Part shown: one piece after another, positions 42,592 through 51,060 of the stretch
How the letters are laid out: each line of letters starts with the position of its first letter
Numbering within the stretch: the stretch's first letter is position 1
Source: Paracoccus saliphilus
Lineage (GTDB): Bacteria > Pseudomonadota > Alphaproteobacteria > Rhodobacterales > Rhodobacteraceae
DNA: 64,000 nucleotides
NCBI RefSeq assembly: GCF_028553805.1
Contig: NZ_CP067140.1
Span: forward strand, 496,001 to 560,000
Reading direction: 5' to 3'
Made by a program: the position numbers and the translations under genes
Notes under the pieces: model-generated
Databases searched by the model: none
Told to the model about the DNA's origin: nothing
The model's input: the letters and a program-made list of their open reading frames with translations, nothing else

Positions 42592-43911
42592 TCAACAGAG
42601 ATTTCCGGATGTGGCGCCGGGCAGGGAATCCACCTGTTCGTTGTGCCGGGCCAGAAACTCCAGTGTTTGCTCCAGAGGCATGGGTTTGGCGATGGCATAG
42701 CCTTGCAGCTCATCGCAGCCAAGCTGGGCCAGATAGGCATGCTCTTGCTGCGTCTCGACCCCTTCTGCGACAGTTTCAATTCTCAGTTTTTCTGCCATTG
42801 CAAGAATTGCTGACAGCATCCTCTGTTGGTTGGCATCGACATCGCAGCCGGTGACATAGCTTCGATCGATCTTGATGCGGTGCGCACCGAAGGTGCGGAT
42901 CGCGTCCAGACTTGCATAGCCTGTTCCAAAATCATCCAAATCCAGACGACAACCGGCCTCCAGCAAGTGCTTCAAATTCTTGTGCGCGAGGGGGTCGCTA
43001 TTGATCGGACCCATGCTTTCCAACAGCTCCAGCACAAGCCTGTGCGGCGCAATCTGGCGCTTTTCCAGCTCTTGCAGAACTGCATCGGAAAATCCCGGAT
43101 CGCCCAGTTCGATATTTGAAATGTTCAATGATGCAGTTTCCACGTGAAAACCGGATTTGTCCCAGAATGTCAGAGCATCCAGGACATGCTGCAACATCGT
43201 TGCCGTCAGGGCGTTGTGGTCGGCTTCTGCCATTCCCGGCATGAAGTTTGCAGGCGGTAAAATGCCCTGGGTCGGGTGTTGCCAGCGAGTAAGTGCCTCG
43301 AAACCCGTCACTCGGCCCGAATGGCAGCAGACCTTCGGCTGAAAGTAGGCGATCATTTGCCCCGCCTTCACCGCGTCAGCGATGGTAACCGGCAACTCGT
43401 CGGTCAAATGATCACGGGGTGATTTGAGCAGGATGATCCGGCCCAGTTCGGCAGGCCCGATGCTTTCCATCTTCTTCTGACCTTGCCTGAGCAATCTCGT
43501 CTTGCTGATCAAGGAAAGCCGAGGATAGGGTATCAGCAAACCGGTCAGCACCGGTTTGATCATTTGCCCCATGACTGCCAGTCTTTGCTGACCATGTTGC
43601 TGTACGCGCCTGGCGACGACCATGGCGGCTGCCCACGAGCGACAGTGCAGCGTTATCTCGAACAGGCCTGGAGCCACAATTTTGACTGGATCTTGCGGGC
43701 GGAGCGCATCGCGGAGATTCATGATCTCCTGCTCCAGCAGATGCGACATTCCGGCCTGCTCCAGACGATCAGTCAGAATCTGCATATTTTCTAGGCGCAA
43801 TAGCAAGATAAGACGGCCGGGTCGCCGATCGATTTCGGGGCGTGCGACAAGTTGGAACAATGCGTTCCATCCGGTGCTGACAAGACGTTCCAATATATCG
43901 GTTCCCTTCAA
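42592..43911 (-). CDS. EAL-domain cyclic-di-GMP phosphodiesterase
   Basis: A protein of 439 residues. The N-terminal 170 residues are a poorly conserved, possibly degenerate GGDEF-like or sensory region. The EAL domain (about 175-425) has the catalytic set: FEALTRW, SLNISNIEL, LELLES, DLDDFGTGYASL, KIDRSYV, ETVAEGVET and LQGYAIAKPM. All metal and base residues seem present, so it should be active. It sits between yidC and ttcA, and 176 bases separate it from yidC. Confidence 0.88.
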   Translation of the reverse strand: MKGTDILERLVSTGWNALFQLVARPEIDRRPGRLILLLRLENMQILTDRLEQAGMSHLLEQEIMNLRDALRPQDPVKIVAPGLFEITLHCRSWAAAMVVARRVQQHGQQRLAVMGQMIKPVLTGLLIPYPRLSLISKTRLLRQGQKKMESIGPAELGRIILLKSPRDHLTDELPVTIADAVKAGQMIAYFQPKVCCHSGRVTGFEALTRWQHPTQGILPPANFMPGMAEADHNALTATMLQHVLDALTFWDKSGFHVETASLNISNIELGDPGFSDAVLQELEKRQIAPHRLVLELLESMGPINSDPLAHKNLKHLLEAGCRLDLDDFGTGYASLDAIRTFGAHRIKIDRSYVTGCDVDANQQRMLSAILAMAEKLRIETVAEGVETQQEHAYLAQLGCDELQGYAIAKPMPLEQTLEFLARHNEQVDSLPGATSGNLC

Positions 43912-43954
43912 AGTTAACGGGAACCTGTCTTAATGGTGAAAGCTTTTCGTTCCG

Positions 43955-44830
43955 TTAAAGCGTTGGATTGTGATGCCGGTTGTCTGTGCCGTTTTCCGGA
44001 TCGCTCGGAGAGAGCGCGAAGAAATCAAACAGTTTCGGATCCAGCATATGCGAGGGCCGCACATTCATCAGCGCCCGGAACATGACCTGGCGGCGACCGG
44101 GGCTTCGCGTTTCCCACTCATCCAGCATCTTCTTGACCTGGACGCGCTGCAATCCCTCTTGGCTGCCGCACAGATCGCAGGGAATGATGGGGTATCTCAT
44201 CGCATTCGCAAAACGCTCGCAATCCGCTTCGGCCACATAGGCAAGTGGTCGGAGAACAGTCAGATCTCCATCTTCATTCAGCAATTTCGGGGGCATGGTT
44301 GCCAGACGACCGCCATGAAACAGGTTCATGAAAAATGTTTCCAGAATATCGTCGCGATGATGGCCCAGCACTACGGCCGAACAACCCTCTTCCCGTGCGA
44401 TCCGGTAGAGATTGCCGCGCCGCAAGCGCGAACATAGCGCGCAGTAGGTGCGGCCCTGCGGAACCTTTGCAGTCACGATGGAATAGGTATCCTGATACTC
44501 GATACGATGCTCGACGCCGCGTTTCGATAGGAATTCCGGCAAGACAGTTGCCGGAAAACCGGGCTGGCCTTGATCCAGATTGCAGGCAAGCAGATCGACC
44601 GGCAGCAGCCCCCGCCATTTCAGCTCGTGCAGTACAGCCAGCAGGGTATAGCTGTCCTTGCCGCCTGACAGGCAGACCAACCAGCGATCGCCGGGGCGCA
44701 CCATGCCGTAATCCTCGATTGCGCTGCGGGTTTCGCGAATCAGGCGTTTGCGCAGCTTGCGGAACTCGGTCGACGAGGGGGCGCCCGCGAATAGAGGGTG
44801 GATTTCCGTGTCGTCGCTATTGTCCAGCAT
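43955..44830 (-). CDS. ttcA: tRNA 2-thiocytidine synthetase TtcA
   Basis: A protein of 291 residues with the PP-loop motif SGGKDS near residue 55, the [11 protein letters not shown] pair of cysteines for the iron-sulfur cluster, and a third cysteine region at CDLCGS. It thiolates C32 of certain tRNAs, including the arginine tRNA with anticodon ACG, which this window encodes at 47470. It lies between the EAL gene and yidD. Confidence 0.93.
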   Translation of the reverse strand: MLDNSDDTEIHPLFAGAPSSTEFRKLRKRLIRETRSAIEDYGMVRPGDRWLVCLSGGKDSYTLLAVLHELKWRGLLPVDLLACNLDQGQPGFPATVLPEFLSKRGVEHRIEYQDTYSIVTAKVPQGRTYCALCSRLRRGNLYRIAREEGCSAVVLGHHRDDILETFFMNLFHGGRLATMPPKLLNEDGDLTVLRPLAYVAEADCERFANAMRYPIIPCDLCGSQEGLQRVQVKKMLDEWETRSPGRRQVMFRALMNVRPSHMLDPKLFDFFALSPSDPENGTDNRHHNPTL

Positions 44831-44853
44831 TGCAGAGCCTTTTTTGAAAGAGC

Positions 44854-45111
44854 TTATCGCCCGTGCCGATGATCGCAGTGATGGTCGCCACCGCCCGGAA
44901 CGGGATCAAATCCCTCTCCGCCCCAGGGGTGGCAACGCGCAATACGCCGGATCGTCAGCCAACCCCCGCGAATCGCGCCGTGATGTTTCAAGGCGTCCAG
45001 GGCATAGGCCGAACAGGTTGGCTGAAACCGGCAACCATGCCCGACCCAGGGGGAGGCAATCAACCGGTATGCCCGGACCGGCAAGGCAAAAAGTTGCGCC
45101 AGCGGGCTCAT
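44854..45111 (-). CDS. yidD: Membrane protein insertion efficiency factor YidD
   Basis: A protein of 85 residues carrying [18 protein letters not shown] and [14 protein letters not shown], the diagnostic conserved stretches of YidD. It begins inside the rnpA stop (ATG at 45111). It assists YidC-dependent insertion. The start is set by the family N terminus; an upstream frame in the same phase is a shadow. Confidence 0.95.
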   Translation of the reverse strand: MSPLAQLFALPVRAYRLIASPWVGHGCRFQPTCSAYALDALKHHGAIRGGWLTIRRIARCHPWGGEGFDPVPGGGDHHCDHRHGR

Positions 45112-45479
45112 CGGTGCACCTTGCGCAACGCATGCGACAGATCGTCGCAAAGATCTGCGAACTGGCGGCTGATCGTCACACCGGGACGGCCAACCAGAAC
45201 GTAATCCCATCCTTGTCGAGCGGCATCGGGCAGGCGCATACGGGCGATGGCACGCAATCGGCGCTTGGCCCGATTGCGCATGACGGCGTTTCCGATCTTT
45301 TTCGAGCAGGTGAAGCCGACTCGTGGTGGGGCGTCGTCCCCACGGTCACGTGCCTGTAAAAGAAATCCTGCGGTGCCCTGGCGTCGTCCCCTGGAGGCTG
45401 CGACGAAATCCTCGCGCTTCTTCAGAATCTCGGGCATCTTGCCGTTATGCGGGTTGCTGCGCACGCGAAATGCCGCCAT
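45108..45479 (-). CDS. rnpA: Ribonuclease P protein component
   Basis: A protein of 123 residues with the start at 45479; starts at 45536 and 45437 are also in frame. The motif [15 protein letters not shown], the Cys-containing FTCSKKIG strand and the [16 protein letters not shown] motif identify RnpA. It binds RNase P RNA and matures tRNA 5' ends. It follows rpmH with a hairpin between, and overlaps yidD by four bases. The exact start remains uncertain. Confidence 0.93.
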   Translation of the reverse strand: MAAFRVRSNPHNGKMPEILKKREDFVAASRGRRQGTAGFLLQARDRGDDAPPRVGFTCSKKIGNAVMRNRAKRRLRAIARMRLPDAARQGWDYVLVGRPGVTISRQFADLCDDLSHALRKVHR

Positions 45480-45545
45480 GCCTTCATCCTGTGGCCGATA
45501 CTCAGCGCAGGGATGGGGCAGGGGCGGCATGTCCAAAGCCTTTCA

Positions 45546-45566
45546 CCGGCGGGAAACTCCCACCGG
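45546..45566 (-). other. Hairpin between rpmH and rnpA
   Basis: CCGGCGGGA and TCCCACCGG form a 9-bp stem with one mismatch and a three-base loop, just after the rpmH stop. There is no U-run on the minus strand, so it is more likely an RNA processing or stability element than a full terminator. Confidence 0.4.
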
Positions 45567-45573
45567 GATACAA

Positions 45574-45708
45574 TCAGGCCGACAAGCGCTTGCGGCCTTT
45601 AGCGCGGCGGGCGTTCAGCACGCGACGGCCACCTTTGGTGGCCATGCGGGCGCGAAAGCCGTGACGGCGCGCACGAACGAGGTTCGAAGGTTGAAAAGTG
45701 CGCTTCAT
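45574..45708 (-). CDS. rpmH: Ribosomal protein L34
   Basis: A very basic protein of 44 residues, too short for a usual open-frame list. It starts [19 protein letters not shown] and contains [19 protein letters not shown], the conserved L34 sequence. It is the first gene of the rpmH-rnpA-yidD unit. A clear promoter lies about 100 bases upstream. Confidence 0.97.
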   Translation of the reverse strand: MKRTFQPSNLVRARRHGFRARMATKGGRRVLNARRAKGRKRLSA

Positions 45709-45808
45709 ATTCCTGTCTCCGGGTCGTAGCTTGCGGGTGGCGGTTTATAGCGGGGCAGTCAATACATCATGGCCCCGCACGATGACGCGCCGGTTGTTCG
45801 AAGCCCGC

Positions 45809-45837
45809 TGGATAGTGCAGGCTGAATGCGACGTCAA
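45809..45837 (-). promoter_or_regulatory. Promoter of the rpmH-rnpA unit
   Basis: On the minus strand TTGACG is followed after exactly 17 bases by TATCCA. This is a good housekeeping-sigma match and would start transcription near 45802, giving a leader of roughly 95 bases before rpmH. Confidence 0.6.
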
Positions 45838-45973
45838 CTGTCTACCTGCGGTAAGTCTGCCACGGTCCCCGAAAATATATCCGGGAACTCAATGCCGAAA
45901 AACTTCGTTCGATGTGTAAAACGCGCGCGGTTCTGCATATGTGCCAAGCTGACCGCATAGTATCCGGGACGAA

Positions 45974-47395
45974 ATGAAGCTGAACACGATCTCTGGCCGA
46001 TTCGCTGCATTGACGATCATTTTCGTCATACTGGCAGAGATATTCATTTTGCTGCCAGCCTTGGCCAGTTTTCGTCGGGACTATCTCGAATCGCGGCTGG
46101 AGCGTGCCCAGATCGCCAGTCTCGCACTTTTGGCGACGGATGACGCCTTGGCCAGCGATCTGGAATCGGAATTGTTGCAAAATGCTGGAGTGTTCAACGT
46201 CGTATTGCGGCGCGACGATATTCGGCAGCTCGTGCTTTCATCGCAGATCCCTGGACCGGTGGCAGTCACCTATGATCTGCGTGAATCTCGACCCTGGCAG
46301 TCGATCATGGACGCTCTCGTCACGTTGTGGGAGCCGGAAGATCAAGTGATTCGGGTGATCGGCGCGCCGGTCAACCAGGCCGGGCAGCTGATCGAGATCA
46401 CCATGCGGACGGCACCGCTTCGCACTGCCATGATCGAATTCGGATTGCGGTTGCTTGCGATGTCGGCGGCCTTCTCGATCCTGACGGCCATTCTTCTGAA
46501 CCTCGCTGCGCAACGCTTGATCCTGGTGCCGATCCGGCGCGTGATCTCCAACATGTCCGCCTATGCCGATGCACCCGAGGATCCGCGGCATATCATCACG
46601 CCCGACGCGCGTTTGGGCGAGTTGCGAGAGGCTGAAACCGCATTGGCGGCGATGCAGAAGACGGTGACCTCGTCCCTGAAGCAGAAAGAGCGCATGGCGC
46701 AGCTGGGGCAGGCAGTGGCCAAGATCAGCCATGACCTTCGCAACATCCTGACGACAGCACAGATTTTTGCGGACCGTCTTGAAGAAAGTGCCGATCCGAA
46801 GGTCAAGCGCGCTGCGCCCAAGCTGTTGAACTCCATCACGCGTGCCGTGACCCTGTGCGAGACGACATTGGCATTTGGCAAGGCCGAGGAGCCTGCGCCG
46901 TCATTGACCCGCTTCAATCTTGCTCAACTTGCGGCCGAAGTGATCGAGGCCGAGACGTTGGCGGCCACGGCCGCCGGTCAGGTGGAGTTCCTGACCGATA
47001 TTCCCGCGAGCCTGACGATCCGTGCGGATCGGGATCAACTGTATCGCGTCCTGACCAATCTTGCACGGAATGCCCGGCAGGCGATCGAAGGGACAGGGCA
47101 GCCGGGCATGATCGAACTGGGCGCGGGCGAAAGTGACAGCGAGTGGTGGATTCGTGTCGGCGACAACGGACCGGGTTTGCCGGACAAGGCGCGCGAATAC
47201 CTGTTTCAGCCCTTTACCGGCAGTGTCCGCAAGGGCGGCACTGGCCTTGGCCTGACGATCGCCGCCGATCTTGTCCGCAGTCATGGCGGCAGGTTGGAGC
47301 TGTTGCGCAGCGACGCCGAAGGCAGTGAATTCATGATCCGTATTCCCCGCAGGATGAATGTACTGTCGCCGGGCCAGGCCACGACAGCACATTGA
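45974..47395 (+). CDS. Orphan sensor histidine kinase
   Basis: A protein of 473 residues. Membrane helices at about 10-30 and 160-182 enclose a periplasmic sensor region; a HAMP-like linker (about 183-240) and the dimerisation domain with phosphoacceptor His253 in ISHDLRN follow. The ATPase domain has NLARNARQAI, DNGPGLP and GGTGLGL. No response regulator gene is adjacent; the gene stands between rpmH (divergent) and the tRNA. The signal is unknown. Confidence 0.88.
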   Translation: MKLNTISGRFAALTIIFVILAEIFILLPALASFRRDYLESRLERAQIASLALLATDDALASDLESELLQNAGVFNVVLRRDDIRQLVLSSQIPGPVAVTYDLRESRPWQSIMDALVTLWEPEDQVIRVIGAPVNQAGQLIEITMRTAPLRTAMIEFGLRLLAMSAAFSILTAILLNLAAQRLILVPIRRVISNMSAYADAPEDPRHIITPDARLGELREAETALAAMQKTVTSSLKQKERMAQLGQAVAKISHDLRNILTTAQIFADRLEESADPKVKRAAPKLLNSITRAVTLCETTLAFGKAEEPAPSLTRFNLAQLAAEVIEAETLAATAAGQVEFLTDIPASLTIRADRDQLYRVLTNLARNARQAIEGTGQPGMIELGAGESDSEWWIRVGDNGPGLPDKAREYLFQPFTGSVRKGGTGLGLTIAADLVRSHGGRLELLRSDAEGSEFMIRIPRRMNVLSPGQATTAH

Positions 47396-47469
47396 TCGGA
47401 AGGAGTGGTTTTTTTACGGATGCCCCCTTGCATCTCCTGGGGCGCAGCGCTAGATCAGCCTCCTACAAC

Positions 47470-47546
47470 GGACCCGTAGCTCAGCTGGATAGAGCACCAG
47501 ACTACGAATCTGGGGGTCGGGCGTTCGAATCGTCCCGGGTCCGCCA
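47470..47546 (+). tRNA. tRNA-Arg (anticodon ACG)
   Basis: A complete 77-base cloverleaf with CCA encoded. The acceptor arms GGACCCG and CGGGTCC pair fully. The anticodon stem CCAGA/TCTGG holds the loop CTACGAA, so the anticodon is ACG (Arg, CGN codons). The T loop is TTCGAAT. A degenerate copy of its 3' half occurs at 50925-50976. Confidence 0.97.
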
Positions 47547-47835
47547 TTTAACTTCCTTATCGTCTGTCAGAGATATTTGGCTTTTCCGTCAGATTTCTGA
47601 CCCAGATGCGCCATTCTCACGGCGATTGTCTTGGTCTGGGTGCCTTCCTAAGCTTGGATATGTTTGCAACCTTGGAAAGAAAGCCGTGTGCGCTTGAACG
47701 GCTCAATAGACAGACATGACAAGGCGTATGGTTTTGCGCCTCTGCCTCTGACGGTGCAGCATCATCCGCTGGAACCGGCCACCTCCTCATCTCGCGGCTT
47801 GCGGCTCGCAATGGCGACGACGCACACGCTGCACC

Positions 47836-48708
47836 GGCTCTGTTGCACAAATCGTGTGCTGTCCGAGATTTCCCCTTCCCCCGGCTTCCGTGACGGGTGT
47901 TAAGCGCGGTGTAGCCGTTCAGGACGGCGATGCGGACTTGGGTCTCGGCAATCTGGCGATCGCAGTCCCGCACCACGAGGCTCTAGCCCAACAGTTTCAC
48001 GCAATGCATCTTGGTTTTGACGCGGCTTCGGCGGTGGTATCCGCTCCATCGTCGCCACAGGGCTCGGCCCAGGTATTTCAAGGTCCGTAGCACTTCGTTT
48101 CGTGCCGTGGCGCCATCGGCGACGGTCTTCCATGGTTTAGCGTTCTCGCGCGGCGGGATCACGGCGTGGGGGGCGCTGCGGTCAGCATTTGCGCGTGTGG
48201 TAGGCGCCGTCTGCCGTGACGCTGCCGATCTCCTCATCCGCGGAGTTCTGGCTGAGCAGATAGGGCAGGACCGGTGCATCGCCGATGTGGTTCCCGGTGT
48301 TGTCGATCAGCAGGTGAAGCGGGTCCTTGCAGCCACGATACGGGATGTTCACGGCCAGAATCCTCTGGCGGCGAGATAACGTGCTGAAATCAGGCACCGT
48401 CCCATCGAGGCCAACTAGGTGAAGCAAGGTCTCTACGAACCCGGTCGTCTGCCACAACGCCATGCCGATCAGCACCTTCATCGTCAGGCAGGCCTGGATG
48501 GCGGCATCACTTTAGGCCTCGTCGTCCTGTCGGCGCGGTATCTCAGATCATCTCGGGATCGAACCGGGCGTCAGCGAGCCCCGCTTGCGCAGCGAGGCGT
48601 TGTAGGCTGACCAGTTCTTGGTTTTGTAGGTGTCGGTCTGCTCATGTCAGCCAGCTATCACGCTGGATTCAACAGATGAGCCCCTCACCCGATTTGTGCA
48701 ACAGAGTC
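47836..48708. mobile_element. Decayed IS5-family insertion sequence
   Basis: An 873-base element bounded by terminal inverted repeats GGCTCTGTTGCACAAATC at the left and the reverse complement of GACTCTGTTGCACAAATC at the right (17 of 18 match). Length and ends fit the IS5 family (IS427-type). The transposase inside is broken. No clear target duplication is seen. The 289 bases between the tRNA and the element contain no recognisable gene. Confidence 0.85.
47885..48645 (-). pseudogene. Transposase remnant of the IS5-family element
   Basis: Fragments of one DDE transposase appear in different frames. The start is at 48645 with YKTKNWSAYNASLRKRGSLT, then a frameshift. The segment 48481-48182 has MALWQTTGFVETLLHL and DFSTLSRRQRILAVNIPYRG but jumps from LLIDNTG to IGDAPVLP, so about 35-45 residues with part of the catalytic core are deleted. 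Then come a stop after YHTRKC, and a further frame with RWSGYHRRSRVKTKMHC and VLNGYTALN. It cannot make active transposase. Confidence 0.85.
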
Positions 48709-48752
48709 ATGCGCTCGATGAAATCCGCGGAAATCGGTAGCAACCGCCAGGC

Positions 48753-50525
48753 TCAGAACACTAGCTCACGGCTGTTTTTATTGTGCCGCATCGCGAGCTT
48801 TCTACCTTGGCGGCCTGAGATCAGAATCCTTGCCGATGGGCGGCAATCTTCCGACGATTTTTCCCGTAACTCGGGGAAAAGTGTGAAGATCTCTTCGCGC
48901 GCAGCTGCATTGAGTGATTTCAGGGCTTGCGGCCCGGTGTGAAGACTTTCAGTTTCCGCGCCATTCGAGAAAACCACCTCGTGCCGGTCGAAAAGGATAT
49001 GGAAATATTCCACTTCCGTGACGTCTTCAGCGATCTGGATACCGTTCAGTTCCAGCAGATGCTTGGCCGCAACCAGAACCTCATCGGTGCTAAACATCCG
49101 CTGCGCGATTTTCGAACGTACCAGTACCCGGTGTTGCGGCGATACCGTCAAATCGCTTTCAGGAATGTCTTTCCCGATCGCTCCGGCCTGAATCCGGATT
49201 GGACGAAGGTTGGGTGATGCCTGTAGTCCCGCCATGGACAGTTTCCGCGATCCTATCCACCGTATCGGCTGCAAACCATTGTCGCGCGTATGGACCATAT
49301 CATCCACCTGCAACTCTTCGACAGGAACAGGCCCAGAAGCCGTTTCGAGCATCGTTCCGCCCGCGAAGCAAACGACTAGCTCCTCGATTTCCGTATACTG
49401 TATAACCGAGCCGTCATCCAGCGTGATGGTTCCGTTTTCCGCATTGTCGGGATCGATATCATGGCTGACAATTCGTCCGGAAATGGCGCCGATATCCAGC
49501 GTATCAGTCTCGGTCGTCAGGGAGTTACCCTGGCCAGCGATTTCGAAAACCGAATTCGCACCGGTATTGATGGCCGAGAAATCAGAGCCAAGTATGACGT
49601 TATCCGAACCGGTCCCGGTGTTTATATCGAGAGCCCAATCACTGTCGTAGGTTCCGCCGAGATAGATCGTATCGTCCAGCCCGCCTGCCTGAATGGCGCC
49701 GCCGGTAAAGCCCCCATTATTCAGTGTCGTCTGGGCGCCATCTTCGATAGTCAGCGTGGAACCCGTCGTTCCCGTCCCCATGTTGATCCGCCCGGTATCC
49801 ACCACCGCGGACGAGGCGATTGTAATATCGTTATCGCCGGCGCCCGCTGAGATCTGGTTGGAGGTCAGGCCACTGCCAATCTCACCGGCAAGGTCGATGG
49901 TGTCGTTTCCGCTGTTCAGCAGTATCGTTCCGGTGACCGTTGCGCCCTCAGCGACCGTAATCAGATCGTCAAGATTGTCGCCGCCAGCTTGGATGTTGCC
50001 ATCGACCATCACGTCAGGACCGACGGATACAGTATCCGATCCTAATCCATGGTCGATACCCTGACCCAGAATGACGCCGTCTGTTATGGTAATGCTGTCG
50101 TTACCGGCTCCCCCGGCGACAGCTGTCCCTGAGGCTAGAGACTCGCCGACCGAGATCGCGTATTCCTCGGTGCCGGTATAGCCGGACCCGTCGATGATAA
50201 TGGTGTCGTCACCGCCACCGGAAATCACATATTGCCCGAGCGTGGTCTGCTGCGGGGTAATGCCGGTTACAGTATTGTTGTATATTTCAACTGTATTGCT
50301 TTGCGCGGCTTGCCCCGCAGCGTTGATGTAAAGATCAATAGTGCCGCCGGAATCCAAGAGCACCGAATCGTTGCCTACGCTTGTAAGCAGTGCACCAGTT
50401 ACCGTGCTGTTGGCATCTACGATGAAGCTTTCGTCTGTCCCATCGCCAACAACATTTCCGGTGTGGGTCTCCTCATCAGAGGCATATTCGGTGGTTGTGC
50501 CGCCGGTTGTCTTGCTAACAGCCAT
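48753..50525 (-). CDS. Secreted Hint-domain protein with repetitive N-terminal region
   Basis: A protein of 590 residues. Residues 1-380 are Gly/Asp/Thr/Asn-rich imperfect repeats such as GGGDDTIIIDG, GAGNDSITI and GLGSDTV. These resemble the calcium-binding or beta-roll regions of type I secretion substrates but lack strict GGxGxD nonamers. A Hint domain of the Hedgehog/intein type starts at Cys386 (CFAGGTMLET) with VPVEELQVDDMV, IRWIGSR, LTVSPQHRVLV and FHILFDRHEVVFSNGAE. Such domains self-cleave. No secretion genes are adjacent. The MAVSK start at 50525 is preferred. It lies on the putative tRNA island. Confidence 0.85.
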   Translation of the reverse strand: MAVSKTTGGTTTEYASDEETHTGNVVGDGTDESFIVDANSTVTGALLTSVGNDSVLLDSGGTIDLYINAAGQAAQSNTVEIYNNTVTGITPQQTTLGQYVISGGGDDTIIIDGSGYTGTEEYAISVGESLASGTAVAGGAGNDSITITDGVILGQGIDHGLGSDTVSVGPDVMVDGNIQAGGDNLDDLITVAEGATVTGTILLNSGNDTIDLAGEIGSGLTSNQISAGAGDNDITIASSAVVDTGRINMGTGTTGSTLTIEDGAQTTLNNGGFTGGAIQAGGLDDTIYLGGTYDSDWALDINTGTGSDNVILGSDFSAINTGANSVFEIAGQGNSLTTETDTLDIGAISGRIVSHDIDPDNAENGTITLDDGSVIQYTEIEELVVCFAGGTMLETASGPVPVEELQVDDMVHTRDNGLQPIRWIGSRKLSMAGLQASPNLRPIRIQAGAIGKDIPESDLTVSPQHRVLVRSKIAQRMFSTDEVLVAAKHLLELNGIQIAEDVTEVEYFHILFDRHEVVFSNGAETESLHTGPQALKSLNAAAREEIFTLFPELREKSSEDCRPSARILISGRQGRKLAMRHNKNSRELVF

Positions 50526-50858
50526 AATTCTCAATCTCCCTCATATCGAAAAAACGCCGCTAGTGAGGGCATTGCCACCAGCGGCATAAAATCGGCAGCG
50601 AACCACCTTGGTATACGATACATTAATCCTATGGCGGAGATCTAGCTGTTTTCTTCCCGTCAAGGGTGGCGCTATCGACGGAAGCTGCGGCGGCTCTCGG
50701 TTGCCCGTCATTGCCGAATACGTAAGATCACGACGGGAAGCGACCAAAGGCTGCTCTCGCGTTCTTTCCTGAATAATGGGCGCGCGGTTTAAGATACTTC
50801 GGGGAGAGGGTGCTCCGAGGATTTGAAATGCTGTCTAATAATTCAGTCGCGCTGTCGA

Positions 50859-50885
50859 ACAGGCGGCAACATTCATGCCGCCTGT
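50859..50885. terminator. Perfect 10-bp hairpin near the island end
   Basis: ACAGGCGGCA and TGCCGCCTGT form a perfect 10-bp stem with a 7-base loop. No gene ends just before it on either strand, so it may be a terminator left from lost island genes. Confidence 0.4.
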
Positions 50886-50924
50886 CACTTCAATCAGCGT
50901 TGGTACATATCGATATTTCTTAGG

Positions 50925-50976
50925 CTACGAATCGGGGAGGCGTTCGAAACGTCCCGGGCCTGCCATTTGACTTCCT
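50925..50976 (+). repeat. Degenerate copy of the tRNA-Arg 3' half (attachment-site-like)
   Basis: The sequence follows the tRNA-Arg from the anticodon loop on: CTACGAATC, then GCGTTCGAA, ACGTCCCGGG, GCCATTT and ACTTCCT, with a few deletions and substitutions against 47502-47560. Direct repeats of a tRNA 3' end are the mark of integrase-mediated insertion. Confidence 0.65.
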
Positions 50977-51060
50977 CCTTCAAATAGCAGCGGGCAGCTT
51001 TTTGCACGAAGCGCAATCTCCCTGATTGCCTGCTTCTTCGCGTCCGGTTATGGCGGTGGA

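Larger units (their letters stand above)
50526..51060. other. Intergenic region at the right side of the tRNA island
   Basis: No gene is supported in these 535 bases. The left part would carry the promoter of the Hint gene. A perfect hairpin and the tRNA fragment are listed separately. The last 85 bases lead into the MATE gene. Confidence 0.5.

Noticed and set aside
47836..48708. Target-site duplication around the IS element
   Set aside because: The bases just outside both ends do not match over two to four positions.
50925..50976. Second tRNA gene
   Set aside because: Only the 3' half is present, with deletions in the anticodon stem and T stem; no 5' half upstream.
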